This document shows positions 1-6,552 of a stretch of DNA of 8,053 nucleotides, in pieces; position 1 is the first letter of the stretch, and each line of letters begins with the position of its first letter. Source of the DNA: Chloroflexota bacterium (GTDB lineage: Bacteria > Chloroflexota > Dehalococcoidia > UBA2979); contig CANFFZ010000096.1 of assembly GCA_947446155.1 (NCBI GenBank), positions 1 to 8,053 on the forward strand, written 5' to 3'. The position numbers and the translations under genes are program-made. The notes below the pieces were generated by a model. That model ran no database searches, was not told the origin of the DNA, and worked only from the letters and a program-made list of their open reading frames with translations.

Positions 1-28
1 CGCAGAGGAACGCAAAGCCAAGGTCCAT
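1..28 (-). CDS. N-terminal fragment of a gene running off the window (possibly CcdA)
   Basis: On the minus strand an ATG at 28-26 opens a frame reading MDLGFAFLC that continues past the window edge. It starts 2 nt after the TAG stop (33-31) of the thioredoxin gene, and a strong purine-rich site (GGGAGGGGG) lies a few bases upstream inside that gene. This is the usual layout of a coupled operon partner. Thioredoxins of the TlpA/ResA type are often next to ccdA, a membrane protein that passes electrons to them, and CcdA proteins often begin with a short hydrophobic stretch like this one. Nine residues cannot prove the family. The gene start is fairly secure; the CcdA identity is a guess from context. 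Confidence 0.5.
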
Positions 29-30
29 CG

Positions 31-636
31 CTAACCCCCTCCCGCTGCCGCGACACCGTCCGTCAGCGGCTTCCCGATGATCGGGCCGAGGACTTTCGAG
101 CGCACCGTACCGTCTCGGTCGATGAAGAACGTACCCGGCAACCCGGGCAGTCCGTAGTGCTTCGCGACCTCACCCGTCCGGTCGCTCAGTACCGGCATCG
201 TCAGCCCCTTCGCCTGGACGAACTCCCCTGCGACCGAGGGCGGCTCCTGCACGTCCACCGCGAGCACGATGAGGTCCCCCGCCCCCTGCCGCGAGGCGTG
301 TAGCGCCTGCAGTTCCGGCATCTCCGCGATGCACGGTGGGCACCACGTTGCCCAGAAGTTCAGCACGACCGTCTTGCCTCGGAAGTCGGACAGCCGCACG
401 AGACGCCCGGTGCCGTACTCCTGCAAGACGAAGTCGGGCGCGACCTGCCCAACCGCCGGGCTCGGCGCACCTTCGAGGATGCCGAGGCGTTCCCCCGCGT
501 CCTCGCTCACCCGCTCCTGCGAGACGAAGGCGGCGACGGCAGCGATCAGGATCAGCGTCGCGCCCGCGCGCCGCAGCCACGTCCGGCGCGCGGGCGACAT
601 CGATGACAGGTTCGCGAAGGAAGTGAGGGACGCCAC
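31..636 (-). CDS. Membrane-anchored TlpA/ResA-like thiol-disulfide oxidoreductase
   Basis: A 201-aa thioredoxin-fold protein that probably reduces disulfides outside the membrane, for example in cytochrome c maturation or on envelope proteins. From the GTG start, residues about 23-38 form one hydrophobic anchor after an Arg-rich stretch (RRTWLRR), so the domain should face outward. The domain begins near APDF (66-69). The active site is WCPPC with Cys99 and Cys102 inside NFWATWCPPC, and Pro167 in LPGTFFID is the likely cis-proline. A short linker separates anchor and domain. Length and motif order are normal for the family. The GTG at 636-634 was chosen because TATCCT lies exactly 6 nt upstream, a pattern shared with two other genes here. 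An ATG at 600 (189 aa) is the alternative and has no clear ribosome site. The gene probably shares a transcript with the partial gene after it. Substrate is unknown. Confidence 0.9.
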   Translation of the reverse strand: MASLTSFANLSSMSPARRTWLRRAGATLILIAAVAAFVSQERVSEDAGERLGILEGAPSPAVGQVAPDFVLQEYGTGRLVRLSDFRGKTVVLNFWATWCPPCIAEMPELQALHASRQGAGDLIVLAVDVQEPPSVAGEFVQAKGLTMPVLSDRTGEVAKHYGLPGLPGTFFIDRDGTVRSKVLGPIIGKPLTDGVAAAGGG

Positions 637-642
637 GCGTCG

Positions 643-648
643 AGGATA
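643..648 (-). promoter_or_regulatory. -10 element of the thioredoxin gene (leaderless start)
   Basis: On the minus strand TATCCT is followed by CGACGC and then the GTG start codon. The 6-nt spacing places the transcription start on or next to the GTG, so the mRNA would have no leader. No convincing -35 hexamer is visible upstream in the very GC-rich spacer. Confidence 0.45.
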
Positions 649-665
649 CCCCGCGCCCCGCCCTC

Positions 666-686
666 GGGCGCCCGCCATGGGTGCCC
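666..686. promoter_or_regulatory. Paired GGGCGCCC / GGGTGCCC motifs between divergent promoters
   Basis: A perfect 8-bp palindrome GGGCGCCC (666-673) is followed 13 bp on, start to start, by the near copy GGGTGCCC (679-686). Both lie between the back-to-back -10 elements of the thioredoxin and sirtuin genes, where one bound regulator could affect both. GC-rich palindromes arise easily by chance in this base composition, so an operator is only a suggestion. Confidence 0.2.
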
Positions 687-693
687 AGACCGG

Positions 694-699
694 TAGCAT
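694..699 (+). promoter_or_regulatory. -10 element of the sirtuin gene (leaderless start)
   Basis: TAGCAT is followed by GGCCCT and then the GTG start at 706. The first three bases of the hexamer are also an in-frame TAG stop (694-696), so translation cannot begin farther upstream. The short stretch to the GTG has no Shine-Dalgarno site. The same TAGCATGG octamer occurs before fabF. Confidence 0.55.
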
Positions 700-705
700 G
701 GCCCT

Positions 706-1521
706 GTGCTCGACGACGCGACTCAAGCGGCCATCCGGAAAGCGGCGGCGGTACTCCTCCGTAGCCGCCACACCGTCGTCCTCGCGGGCGCCGGGATGTC
801 GAAGGAGTCGGGCATCCCCACCTTCCGAGGCGAAGGCGGCATCTGGACCACCCAGGGTGAGCCGCCCCTCAACCAGTACGAGACCTTCGCCGCTGACCCG
901 AAGCGCTGGTGGGAGCGCCGTCTCGCCGAGGCCCGCGCTGGCAACCCCTTCGGCGCCAGCATCGAGGCCGCCGAGCCGAACGACGGACATCGGGCCCTCG
1001 CCGAACTCGAGGGCATGGGCCACCTCGCTCACGTCATCTCCCAGAACATCGACAACCTCCACCGCCGCGCCGGGCAGCGCTCACTCACGGAAATCCACGG
1101 CAACCGTTTGTGGATGCGCTGTGTCCGCTGCGGCACCCGCTGGCCACGCGAGGAGTTCCCCGTAGACGAGGCCGACCTGCCGCCCCGTTGTGCCACGCCG
1201 GGGTGCCCCGGCATCGTCAAAGGCGACACCGTGATGTTCGGTGAGCCCATCCCGCCACTCGCGCTCGCGCGCTGCGAGGCCGAGACTGACCTGGCGGACT
1301 GCTTCATGACTGTGGGCACGTCCGCCGTCGTCTATCCCGCCGCCGCCTTTCCGATCGAGGCCGCCCGCCGAGGCGTCCCGCTCATCGAGGTGAACCCGGA
1401 GGAGACGCCGTTGACGGCGCTGGCGGACATCGTCGTGCGGGCCGCCTCCGGAGAGGCACTACCAGCACTCGTGGCGGCAGTCCGAGAGCAACAGGCGCCG
1501 GAGAGGGCACGCGATGATTAG
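706..1521 (+). CDS. Sir2-family NAD+-dependent protein deacylase (sirtuin)
   Basis: A complete 271-aa sirtuin, a cytoplasmic enzyme that uses NAD+ to remove acyl groups from lysine and releases nicotinamide and O-acyl-ADP-ribose. The NAD-binding signature GAGMSKESGIPTFRG starts at residue 28. QNID is at 113-116, and the catalytic base is His131 in the HG motif. Four cysteines (139, 142, 162, 167) form the structural zinc site, and GTS (204-206) plus VNPEET (229-234) complete the Rossmann fold. The length is typical of bacterial sirtuins. The Tyr-x-x-Arg pair that marks succinyl/malonyl-preferring SIRT5/CobB enzymes seems absent: the matching stretch reads RWWERRLAEAR (68-78). The start is fixed by an in-frame stop at 694. 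The stop overlaps the next gene's ATG, which implies coupled expression. Substrates are unknown. The family call is secure; acyl preference is inference. Confidence 0.96.
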   Translation: MLDDATQAAIRKAAAVLLRSRHTVVLAGAGMSKESGIPTFRGEGGIWTTQGEPPLNQYETFAADPKRWWERRLAEARAGNPFGASIEAAEPNDGHRALAELEGMGHLAHVISQNIDNLHRRAGQRSLTEIHGNRLWMRCVRCGTRWPREEFPVDEADLPPRCATPGCPGIVKGDTVMFGEPIPPLALARCEAETDLADCFMTVGTSAVVYPAAAFPIEAARRGVPLIEVNPEETPLTALADIVVRAASGEALPALVAAVREQQAPERARDD

Positions 1522-2449
1522 CCGCCGCAAGTACGACCCGCTGGGCATCGTCATCGCCACCGATGAGGGCCTGCTGCATGTCGAGCCCGGGCGGCCGCCC
1601 GTCGTCGCCATCGCTGGCAAGCGCTTCACCCGCGTCGACTTCCAGGACGGCCTCGGCCTCGCCGGTGCGCCGGGCGATGGCGTCTGGGTCTTCGCCGGCA
1701 AGCGCTGGGAGCGCGGCTGGGAGGGCGACCCGAAGTCCGTCTCCGTCACCACGGCGGGCGACCTGTTCATCGGCAGCGCCGACGGCAAACTCCACCGCTC
1801 TACCGACAAGGGCGCGACGTGGGAAACGCTCGATGGCGTCCAGAACGTCATCAAACTCAACCGTCTCCTTCCGCCCCAGGGCGTCACCCCGTTCGTCGCC
1901 TCCGCGGGCGAGGTCACGGACGGCATCGTGATCTCGATCGTCGGCGGCGGCTGCTGGCACACCCGTGACGGTGGTGGCTCCTGGTTGCGGCGCGCGGATG
2001 GCCTGGACCCGAAGGTCCATCGCGTCTGGGTCCACCCGGAGCGCCGTGATCGCCTCTACGCCTCGACCCAGAGCGGCATCTTCCGCAGCGAAGACGAGGG
2101 CTATACGTGGGTGCAAAGCATCGGCGGCCTTGACCGGTCGTGGGGCGGCACCATCGCGGTCCTCCCCGGCACCCCGGACGCGCTCGTCTACTCCGCCGCC
2201 CGTCGAGGCCCCGGCCTGGAGGGCGCTGTCTTCCGCTCCGCCAACGGAGGCGTCACCTGGCAGCGCATCATGCTCGAGGCCGAGGACGAGTGGGAGCGCG
2301 TCCCCTGCGTCGTCCGCCCCTTCGACTGGAACGACCTCGTCTTCATCGCTGCCGGCCCCCAGTTGTGGGCCTCCCACGACCGAGGCCGGAACTGGCTGGC
2401 CCTCCAGGACGGACTCCCGGTCGCGAACGACATCACCGCCGCCCTCTAA
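1514..2449 (+). CDS. Five-Asp-box beta-propeller protein (BNR/sialidase-like fold)
   Basis: A 311-aa protein with at least five Asp-box (BNR) repeats of the form S-x-D-x-G-x-T-W: RSTDKGATW at 95, HTRDGGGSW at 149, RSEDEGYTW at 191, RSANGGVTW at 241 and ASHDRGRNW at 286. These mark turns between blades in sialidase, sortilin-type and YCF48-like beta-propellers. No signal peptide or membrane segment is seen, so it should be cytoplasmic. I see no clear sialidase active-site arginine set, so it may be a binding scaffold rather than a glycosidase. The ATG lies inside the end of the sirtuin gene (8-bp overlap) with GGAGAGGG at 1500-1507 as a well-spaced ribosome site, so translation is probably coupled. 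Its partner and role are unknown. Confidence 0.85.
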   Translation: MISRRKYDPLGIVIATDEGLLHVEPGRPPVVAIAGKRFTRVDFQDGLGLAGAPGDGVWVFAGKRWERGWEGDPKSVSVTTAGDLFIGSADGKLHRSTDKGATWETLDGVQNVIKLNRLLPPQGVTPFVASAGEVTDGIVISIVGGGCWHTRDGGGSWLRRADGLDPKVHRVWVHPERRDRLYASTQSGIFRSEDEGYTWVQSIGGLDRSWGGTIAVLPGTPDALVYSAARRGPGLEGAVFRSANGGVTWQRIMLEAEDEWERVPCVVRPFDWNDLVFIAAGPQLWASHDRGRNWLALQDGLPVANDITAAL

Positions 2450-2461
2450 GACCGCCTCAGA

Positions 2462-2551
2462 TTCAGGCTCATACGTTTCGTGATATTTTCGACGCTCTAA
2501 CGGCCCCGCGTCGTACGTTGGGTGCTCCAGAGCGACCGCCGGCAGCCTGAA
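2462..2551 (+). promoter_or_regulatory. AT-richer leader with nested inverted repeats upstream of the hydrolase
   Basis: The 170-bp gap 2450-2619 holds no credible gene. Within it an 8-bp perfect inverted repeat TTCAGGCT (2462-2469) / AGCCTGAA (2544-2551) encloses a second pair CGCTCT (2493-2498) / AGAGCG (2529-2534). The region includes TATTTT (2484-2489) and two TACGTT copies (2472-2477, 2514-2519), any of which could be a -10 element. A further 5-bp hairpin GCGCC/GGCGC (2582-2596) sits just before the ribosome site. It may be a promoter, a structured leader, or both. No known riboswitch is recognised. Confidence 0.3.
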
Positions 2552-2619
2552 CGAATCGGCTCGCGCCGCTCGGCACCCCACGCGCCTCGATGGCGCCCGC
2601 ACCCTCGGAGGATCCCCAG

Positions 2620-3489
2620 ATGGCCACCAGCACACGTCCGCGCGACGAAATGATCGAGGCCAACAGCCTCCGCTTCCACGTCCGCGAATGGGGCGACCCC
2701 CGCAGCCGCCACGCCCTCCTCCTCCTCCACGGCTACGCCGAGACCTGCGAGGTGTGGTCAGACGTCGCCTCCGACCTCGCGCGCGAGTACCGCGTCATCG
2801 CCGTCGACCAGCGCGGCTACGGTTCCACCGCTCGTGCCGGGGACCGCGACTACACCCGCGCCACCCAGGTCGAAGACCTCGCCGCGCTCATCGAAACCCT
2901 CGGGCTCCGCTCCGTCACGATCGTGGGCCACTCGATGGGTGGCGCGAACGCGGTCTGCTACGCCGCCGAGCACCCCGAGACCGTGACCGCCCTCGTCCTC
3001 ATCGAGTCGGCGCCCGAGGTGCTCCGCTCCGGCGTCGAGCAACTGCGCCGCCTGCTCTCCGTCGGCGACTCCTTCGCCAGCCTCGATGACGCCGTCATCG
3101 CGTTCCGTGAGTTCTTCCCGTACGCGAACACGGAGCAGTTGGAGCGCCGCGTGCGCGCCTCCTTCACGGTGAACGAGGACGGCGTGTTCGTCTGGGACCT
3201 CGACCCCGTCTTCCGCGACGCGACCGTGCGCCCGCCCGAGCCGGATCCCGGCCAGCGCCGCCTCGCCGACCTGTGGGACTCCGCCGACCGCATCCAGTGC
3301 CCCACGATGATCGTGCGCGGCGCTGAGACCGACATGCTCACGCCCGAGGCCATCCAGCGCCTGCACCGCCGCATCAGCGGCTCTCGTGTCAGCCTGATCG
3401 AGGACGCCGGCCACCCGGTCCCCACGGACCAGCCCTCCGCCCTCGCCCTCAACATCCGTGAGTTCCTCCAGAGCCTCGGCGGCCTGTAG
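2620..3489 (+). CDS. Alpha/beta-fold hydrolase
   Basis: A 289-aa cytoplasmic serine hydrolase of the alpha/beta superfamily (esterase, epoxide hydrolase or C-C hydrolase type). The oxyanion region is LLLLHGYAET (residues 33-42), followed by VDQRGYGST (62-70). The nucleophile elbow GHSMGG (103-108) supplies Ser105. The likely acid is Asp238 in GAETDML and the base is His265 in DAGHPVP. A helical cap of about 90 residues lies between strand 6 and the acid. All three catalytic residues are present and the length is typical. The start at 2620 is chosen because GGAGGAT at 2607-2613 is ideally spaced. The ATG at 2590 would add ten residues and place this site inside the gene. The gene stands alone, ending at a shared terminator. 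The substrate cannot be named. Confidence 0.93.
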   Translation: MATSTRPRDEMIEANSLRFHVREWGDPRSRHALLLLHGYAETCEVWSDVASDLAREYRVIAVDQRGYGSTARAGDRDYTRATQVEDLAALIETLGLRSVTIVGHSMGGANAVCYAAEHPETVTALVLIESAPEVLRSGVEQLRRLLSVGDSFASLDDAVIAFREFFPYANTEQLERRVRASFTVNEDGVFVWDLDPVFRDATVRPPEPDPGQRRLADLWDSADRIQCPTMIVRGAETDMLTPEAIQRLHRRISGSRVSLIEDAGHPVPTDQPSALALNIREFLQSLGGL

Positions 3490-3515
3490 CCCTCGACGTT
3501 TCTGCGTAGACAACG

Positions 3516-3545
3516 AGAAGGCCCGGCAGCGCTGCCGGGCCTTCT
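3516..3545. terminator. Perfect 30-bp palindrome, bidirectional terminator
   Basis: Two 15-bp arms, AGAAGGCCCGGCAGC and its exact complement, meet with no spacer and would fold as a very stable GC hairpin. The palindrome sits 26 nt after the hydrolase stop and 22 nt after the CoA-transferase stop on the other strand, so it can serve both converging genes. The T tract is weak (CTTCTGCTT). Confidence 0.85.
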
Positions 3546-3567
3546 GCTTGGTGGTGATCCGAGTGGC

Positions 3568-4764
3568 CTACGGCGCGGTGCCGAAGGCGCCCTTCGCGCG
3601 GTACGCCTCCACCTCGTCCCAGGTGAAGCCAGACTCGAGGAGTACCTCCTCGGTGTGCTGGCCGAACTCGGGGGCCTGCTTCTTCAGTTGGGCCGGCGTC
3701 TTCGAGAGGTGGACCGGCGAGCCGACCATCGGCCAGGCCTTCCCGTTCTCGTCCGGCACTTCCACGATGTAGCCGTTCGCCCAGGCCTGCGGGTCCTTGC
3801 CGATCTCGAGGTAGTCCATCACCGGCTGCACCAGCAGGTCTTGCGCGTGGAACAGCGCGATCCACTCGTCACGCGTCCTCGTCGCGAAGATCGCGTCCAT
3901 CTTCGCGGTCACCTCGCCCAGCCGTTCGAGGCGCTGGACGCCGGTCCGGTACGGGTCCTGCTTCAGTTCCTCGGAGCCCAGGACGTCACAGAACTGCGGC
4001 CACCACTTGTCGGCGGGGAGGAAGCCGACCATGAACCACTTGCCGTCACCGGCCTTGAAGTGGTTCCACGTCGGCGGGCGTTCGTCGTGCTTCCGCCGGC
4101 CGATCAGGCTCCCGCTCCACATTGCCCCGGTGATGTTGTACGACTGGATCAGCATCTGCGACCCGTACAGCGAGGTGTTCACCTCCTGCACCTCCCCGTG
4201 CCGTTCCCGCGACAGCAGCGCGAGCACGATCGAGTACCCCGAAACCATCGCGCCGACGTGGTCGGCCTGCGGGAAGCCGGCGGGCATCGGCGCGCCGTCC
4301 TCGCCGTCGCCGGTCACGGACATGAAGCCGCCACGCGCCTGCGCGAGCAGGTCCATTGCGCCCTTGTGCCGCTCGGGCCCGAGGTGACCCCAGCCCGTCG
4401 CGCTGGAGAAGATGCAGTGAGGGTTGTGCTGCTGGATCGTCTCGAACGTGACACCCAGGCGTTCCATCACGCCGCCGCGCATGTTGTTGTGGAAGACATC
4501 CGCCGTCTGCACCAGGCGCCAGAACACCTCCATGCCCGCCGGGTTCTTCATGTCGATGAGGATCGAGCGCTTCCCTCGGTTCAGCGTGTTGAAGTAGGCG
4601 TTGCGAGGCCCGCCCTGCAGGAGGCCGCGTCCCGGATCTGGATTCGCGTACGACTCGATCTTGATGACGTCCGCACCCATGTCGGCGAGCATCGCCGTCG
4701 CATAGGTGCCCTGCTGCCAGATGGACAGGTCGAGGATTCGAAAGCCCTCAAGCGGCAACGGCAT
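3568..4764 (-). CDS. CaiB/BaiF-type (family III) CoA-transferase
   Basis: A 398-aa member of the family III CoA-transferases (formyl-CoA transferase, CaiB, BaiF), which move CoA between carboxylic acids through an enzyme-bound aspartyl anhydride. Visible marks are GFRILDLS at residue 7, ADMGADVIKIE at 27, NRGKRSILIDMKNPAG at 62, and the likely catalytic Asp168 in PQADHVGAMVSG. SPVHLSKTPAQ (349-359) is the C-terminal family motif. The length is normal and no defect is seen. The ATG at 4764 is preceded by GGAGAGGGG (4780-4772), and a longer frame reaching 4869 would cross the fabF promoter and reads as Arg-rich noise. The acid donor and acceptor cannot be told from sequence, and no pathway partner is adjacent. 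It diverges from fabF across 134 bp. Confidence 0.94.
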   Translation of the reverse strand: MPLPLEGFRILDLSIWQQGTYATAMLADMGADVIKIESYANPDPGRGLLQGGPRNAYFNTLNRGKRSILIDMKNPAGMEVFWRLVQTADVFHNNMRGGVMERLGVTFETIQQHNPHCIFSSATGWGHLGPERHKGAMDLLAQARGGFMSVTGDGEDGAPMPAGFPQADHVGAMVSGYSIVLALLSRERHGEVQEVNTSLYGSQMLIQSYNITGAMWSGSLIGRRKHDERPPTWNHFKAGDGKWFMVGFLPADKWWPQFCDVLGSEELKQDPYRTGVQRLERLGEVTAKMDAIFATRTRDEWIALFHAQDLLVQPVMDYLEIGKDPQAWANGYIVEVPDENGKAWPMVGSPVHLSKTPAQLKKQAPEFGQHTEEVLLESGFTWDEVEAYRAKGAFGTAP

Positions 4765-4782
4765 GGCCCAGCCCCTCTCCGC

Positions 4783-4796
4783 GCGCCCTTGGGCGC
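4783..4796. repeat. GCGCCC-TT-GGGCGC inverted repeat upstream of the CoA-transferase
   Basis: Two perfect 6-bp arms flank a TT, immediately upstream of the CoA-transferase ribosome site in the divergent spacer. It could be a small operator or a leader hairpin. In such GC-rich DNA it could also be chance. Confidence 0.25.
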
Positions 4797-4863
4797 TGCG
4801 CCGCCGGTATTCTGCCACGCCCCAACAGCCCCTGCGCCGTCGCGGTTCAGGCATCATCGCGGC

Positions 4864-4892
4864 TAGCATGGTGACTTCAGCACTCGGGGGAG
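4864..4892 (+). promoter_or_regulatory. fabF -10 element and ribosome-binding site
   Basis: TAGCAT at 4864-4869 matches the sirtuin -10 hexamer, including the following GG. Transcription would begin near 4876, leaving a leader of about 23 nt that contains the strong Shine-Dalgarno site GGGGGAGG (4886-4892), six bases before the ATG at 4899. No good -35 match is seen at the usual distance. Confidence 0.5.
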
Positions 4893-4898
4893 GCCTGC

Positions 4899-6149
4899 AT
4901 GCCCGCCACGCGCACGATTCACCGCGCCCTGATCACCGGCATGGGTGCCGTCACTCCAATCGGGAACGACCTGGACGAATACTGGGAGGGCCTCCGCACC
5001 GGCCGCAACGGCATCGGTCGCGTCACCCAGTGGGATGCCTCAAGCGACCTTGTCCAGATCGCGGGCGAAGTCAAACATTTCGATATCGAGCCCTACCTCG
5101 AAAAGAAGGTGGCTCGCCGCACCGGTCGCTTCGCGCAGTTCGGCCACGCCGCTGGCGTCCAGGCCATCCGCGACGCCGGCCTCGAAGTCACCGACGCCAA
5201 CCGCGACGACATCGGCGTGGTGATGGCGACGTCAGGCGACGTCTTCAACATGGGCCCGGAGTGGATGGGCTACGTCGAGCGCGGCTCGCGAGGCGTCGAC
5301 CCGTTCATCATCACCCGCATGGGCCAGCATATGGGCGCGGCCCGCCTCGCGAGGCAACTGGGCGTCCGCGGCCCCAACACCACCATCAACACCGCCTGTG
5401 CTTCCGGCACAGACGCCCTCGGCCATGCGCTCTCCATGATCCGCCTCGGTCACGCCCGCGCCATCCTCGTCGGTGGCGCGGAAGCGATGATCACCCCGCT
5501 CTCGCTGTCCTCCATGGGCCGCCTCGGCGCGCTCTCCAAGCGCAACGACGATCCCGAGCACGCCTGCCGCCCCTTCGACATCCAGCGTGACGGGTTCATC
5601 CTCGGCGAAGGCGCCGGCGTCCTGCTCATCGAGTCTGAGGAGGCCGCCCTCGAGCGTGGTGCGCGCGTCTACGGTGAACTCGCGGGCGTCGGCTGGTCCT
5701 TCGATGCCACGGACGACACCGCGCCGGACCCGAACGGTCAGGCGCTCGCCATGACCCGCGCGCTGCGCGACGCGGGCATCACCGCCGGACACGTCGACTA
5801 CATCAACGCGCACGGCACCAGCACGCCACTGAACGACCGTACGGAGACGCACGCCATCAAGATCGCGTTCGGCGACGCCGACGCGCACCGCGTGAAGATC
5901 TCCTCGACGAAATCGATGACCGGCCACCTCGCGGCGGGCGCGGGCGGCATCGAGGCAGTCGCGTCCGTGCTCGCGCTCCACCACGGCATCGTGCCGCCGA
6001 CGATTAACTACGAGTACCCCGACCCGACCTGCGACCTGGACATCACGCCAAACACAGCCGTGCAGGCCCAGATCGATGTGGTGATGTCCAACTCGTTCGG
6101 CCTCGGCGGGCAGAACGCGAGCGCGGTATTCCGGCGCTACCAGCCGTAG
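4899..6149 (+). CDS. fabF: Beta-ketoacyl-ACP synthase II
   Basis: A complete 416-aa condensing enzyme of type II fatty acid synthesis in the cytoplasm. It joins malonyl-ACP to a growing acyl-ACP with loss of CO2. The thiolase-fold catalytic set is intact: Cys167 in NTACASG, His305 in NAHGTST, Lys338 in SSTKSMTGH and His343 in GHLAAGAGG. RALITGMGAVTPIG opens the protein at residue 9 and SMGRLGALS (205-213) is also typical. The length matches FabF. The C-terminal loop reads SFGLGGQNAS (399-408), where E. coli FabF has GFGG with gate residue Phe400. Here the equivalent appears to be Leu402, which might alter chain-length gating (inference). No acyl-carrier protein or other fab gene is adjacent, so it sits outside a fab cluster. 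Start, promoter and ribosome site agree well. Confidence 0.96.
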   Translation: MPATRTIHRALITGMGAVTPIGNDLDEYWEGLRTGRNGIGRVTQWDASSDLVQIAGEVKHFDIEPYLEKKVARRTGRFAQFGHAAGVQAIRDAGLEVTDANRDDIGVVMATSGDVFNMGPEWMGYVERGSRGVDPFIITRMGQHMGAARLARQLGVRGPNTTINTACASGTDALGHALSMIRLGHARAILVGGAEAMITPLSLSSMGRLGALSKRNDDPEHACRPFDIQRDGFILGEGAGVLLIESEEAALERGARVYGELAGVGWSFDATDDTAPDPNGQALAMTRALRDAGITAGHVDYINAHGTSTPLNDRTETHAIKIAFGDADAHRVKISSTKSMTGHLAAGAGGIEAVASVLALHHGIVPPTINYEYPDPTCDLDITPNTAVQAQIDVVMSNSFGLGGQNASAVFRRYQP

Positions 6150-6169
6150 AAACTCGATATCGGGATATG

Positions 6170-6201
6170 CAGAAGGCGGGGGCTCACGACCCCGCCTTCT
6201 G
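6170..6201. terminator. Hairpin terminator after fabF, facing the zinc-ribbon gene
   Basis: A 12-bp perfect stem (CAGAAGGCGGGG / CCCCGCCTTCTG) with an 8-nt loop lies 20 nt after the fabF stop and 30 nt after the end of the opposing zinc-ribbon gene. It is followed on the plus strand by GTTTAGTT. It can stop both converging transcripts. The outer arm AGAAGGC is the same as in the 3516-3545 terminator. Confidence 0.85.
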
Positions 6202-6231
6202 GTTTAGTTGGCCGCACTAAGTGCGTCGTGC

Positions 6232-6465
6232 CTACGCCGCCTGAGCGGGTCGCGCGGGCGCTCGGCTGATGCGGCGCTTGCGTGCGACCGTCCGGTCGAC
6301 GGCCGACAGCCAGGTGCGCTGAGGCTCAACAGCCTGAAGCGCCTCCGGCATCGGTGATGCGTACGACGTGTGTCCGCACTGGACGCACGAGAAATACGTG
6401 TCGCCAATGTCTTCGACTCGGCTGACGTCGTCCTGACAGCGCAGGCAGGCCTTCGTAAACAGCAT
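6232..6465 (-). CDS. Small CxxC-CxxC zinc-ribbon protein
   Basis: A 77-aa protein with two CxxC knuckles, CLRC (Cys7, Cys10) and CVQC (Cys27, Cys30), 16 residues apart and separated by an acidic stretch (DVSRVEDIGD). The second knuckle continues CGHTSY. This is the layout of a zinc ribbon, as in small RNA-polymerase-like or ribosomal-type proteins. The C-terminal half has no known motif and ends in a basic tail (VARKRRISRAPARPAQAA), which could touch nucleic acid. The ATG has a good ribosome site, GGAGAGGAG, seven bases upstream. It is transcribed toward fabF, with a shared terminator between them. Its function is unknown; metal binding is likely from the cysteines, and DNA or RNA contact is a guess. 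Confidence 0.75.
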   Translation of the reverse strand: MLFTKACLRCQDDVSRVEDIGDTYFSCVQCGHTSYASPMPEALQAVEPQRTWLSAVDRTVARKRRISRAPARPAQAA

Positions 6466-6552
6466 GTCCGGCTCCTCTCCATGTGAAACAGAAACGACGG
6501 AGAGCCGTCTCTTGTTCCTTGATGAGGATCATGCGGGGTAGATGTGCTGCGT

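Noticed and set aside
637..1062. N-terminal extension of the thioredoxin frame to 1062
   Set aside because: It runs opposite to the sirtuin's NAD-binding region and its leading part is the antisense of that gene.
2590..2619. Earlier ATG for the hydrolase
   Set aside because: It would place the GGAGGAT ribosome site inside the gene and adds residues unlike the family.
1382..2635. Long minus-strand open frame over the propeller gene
   Set aside because: Ala/Asp/Arg-rich antisense shadow; the plus strand has five clear Asp boxes and a proper start.
3655..4866. 403-aa plus-strand frame opposite the CoA-transferase
   Set aside because: Arg/His/Val-rich shadow with no motif; the minus strand has the full family signature.
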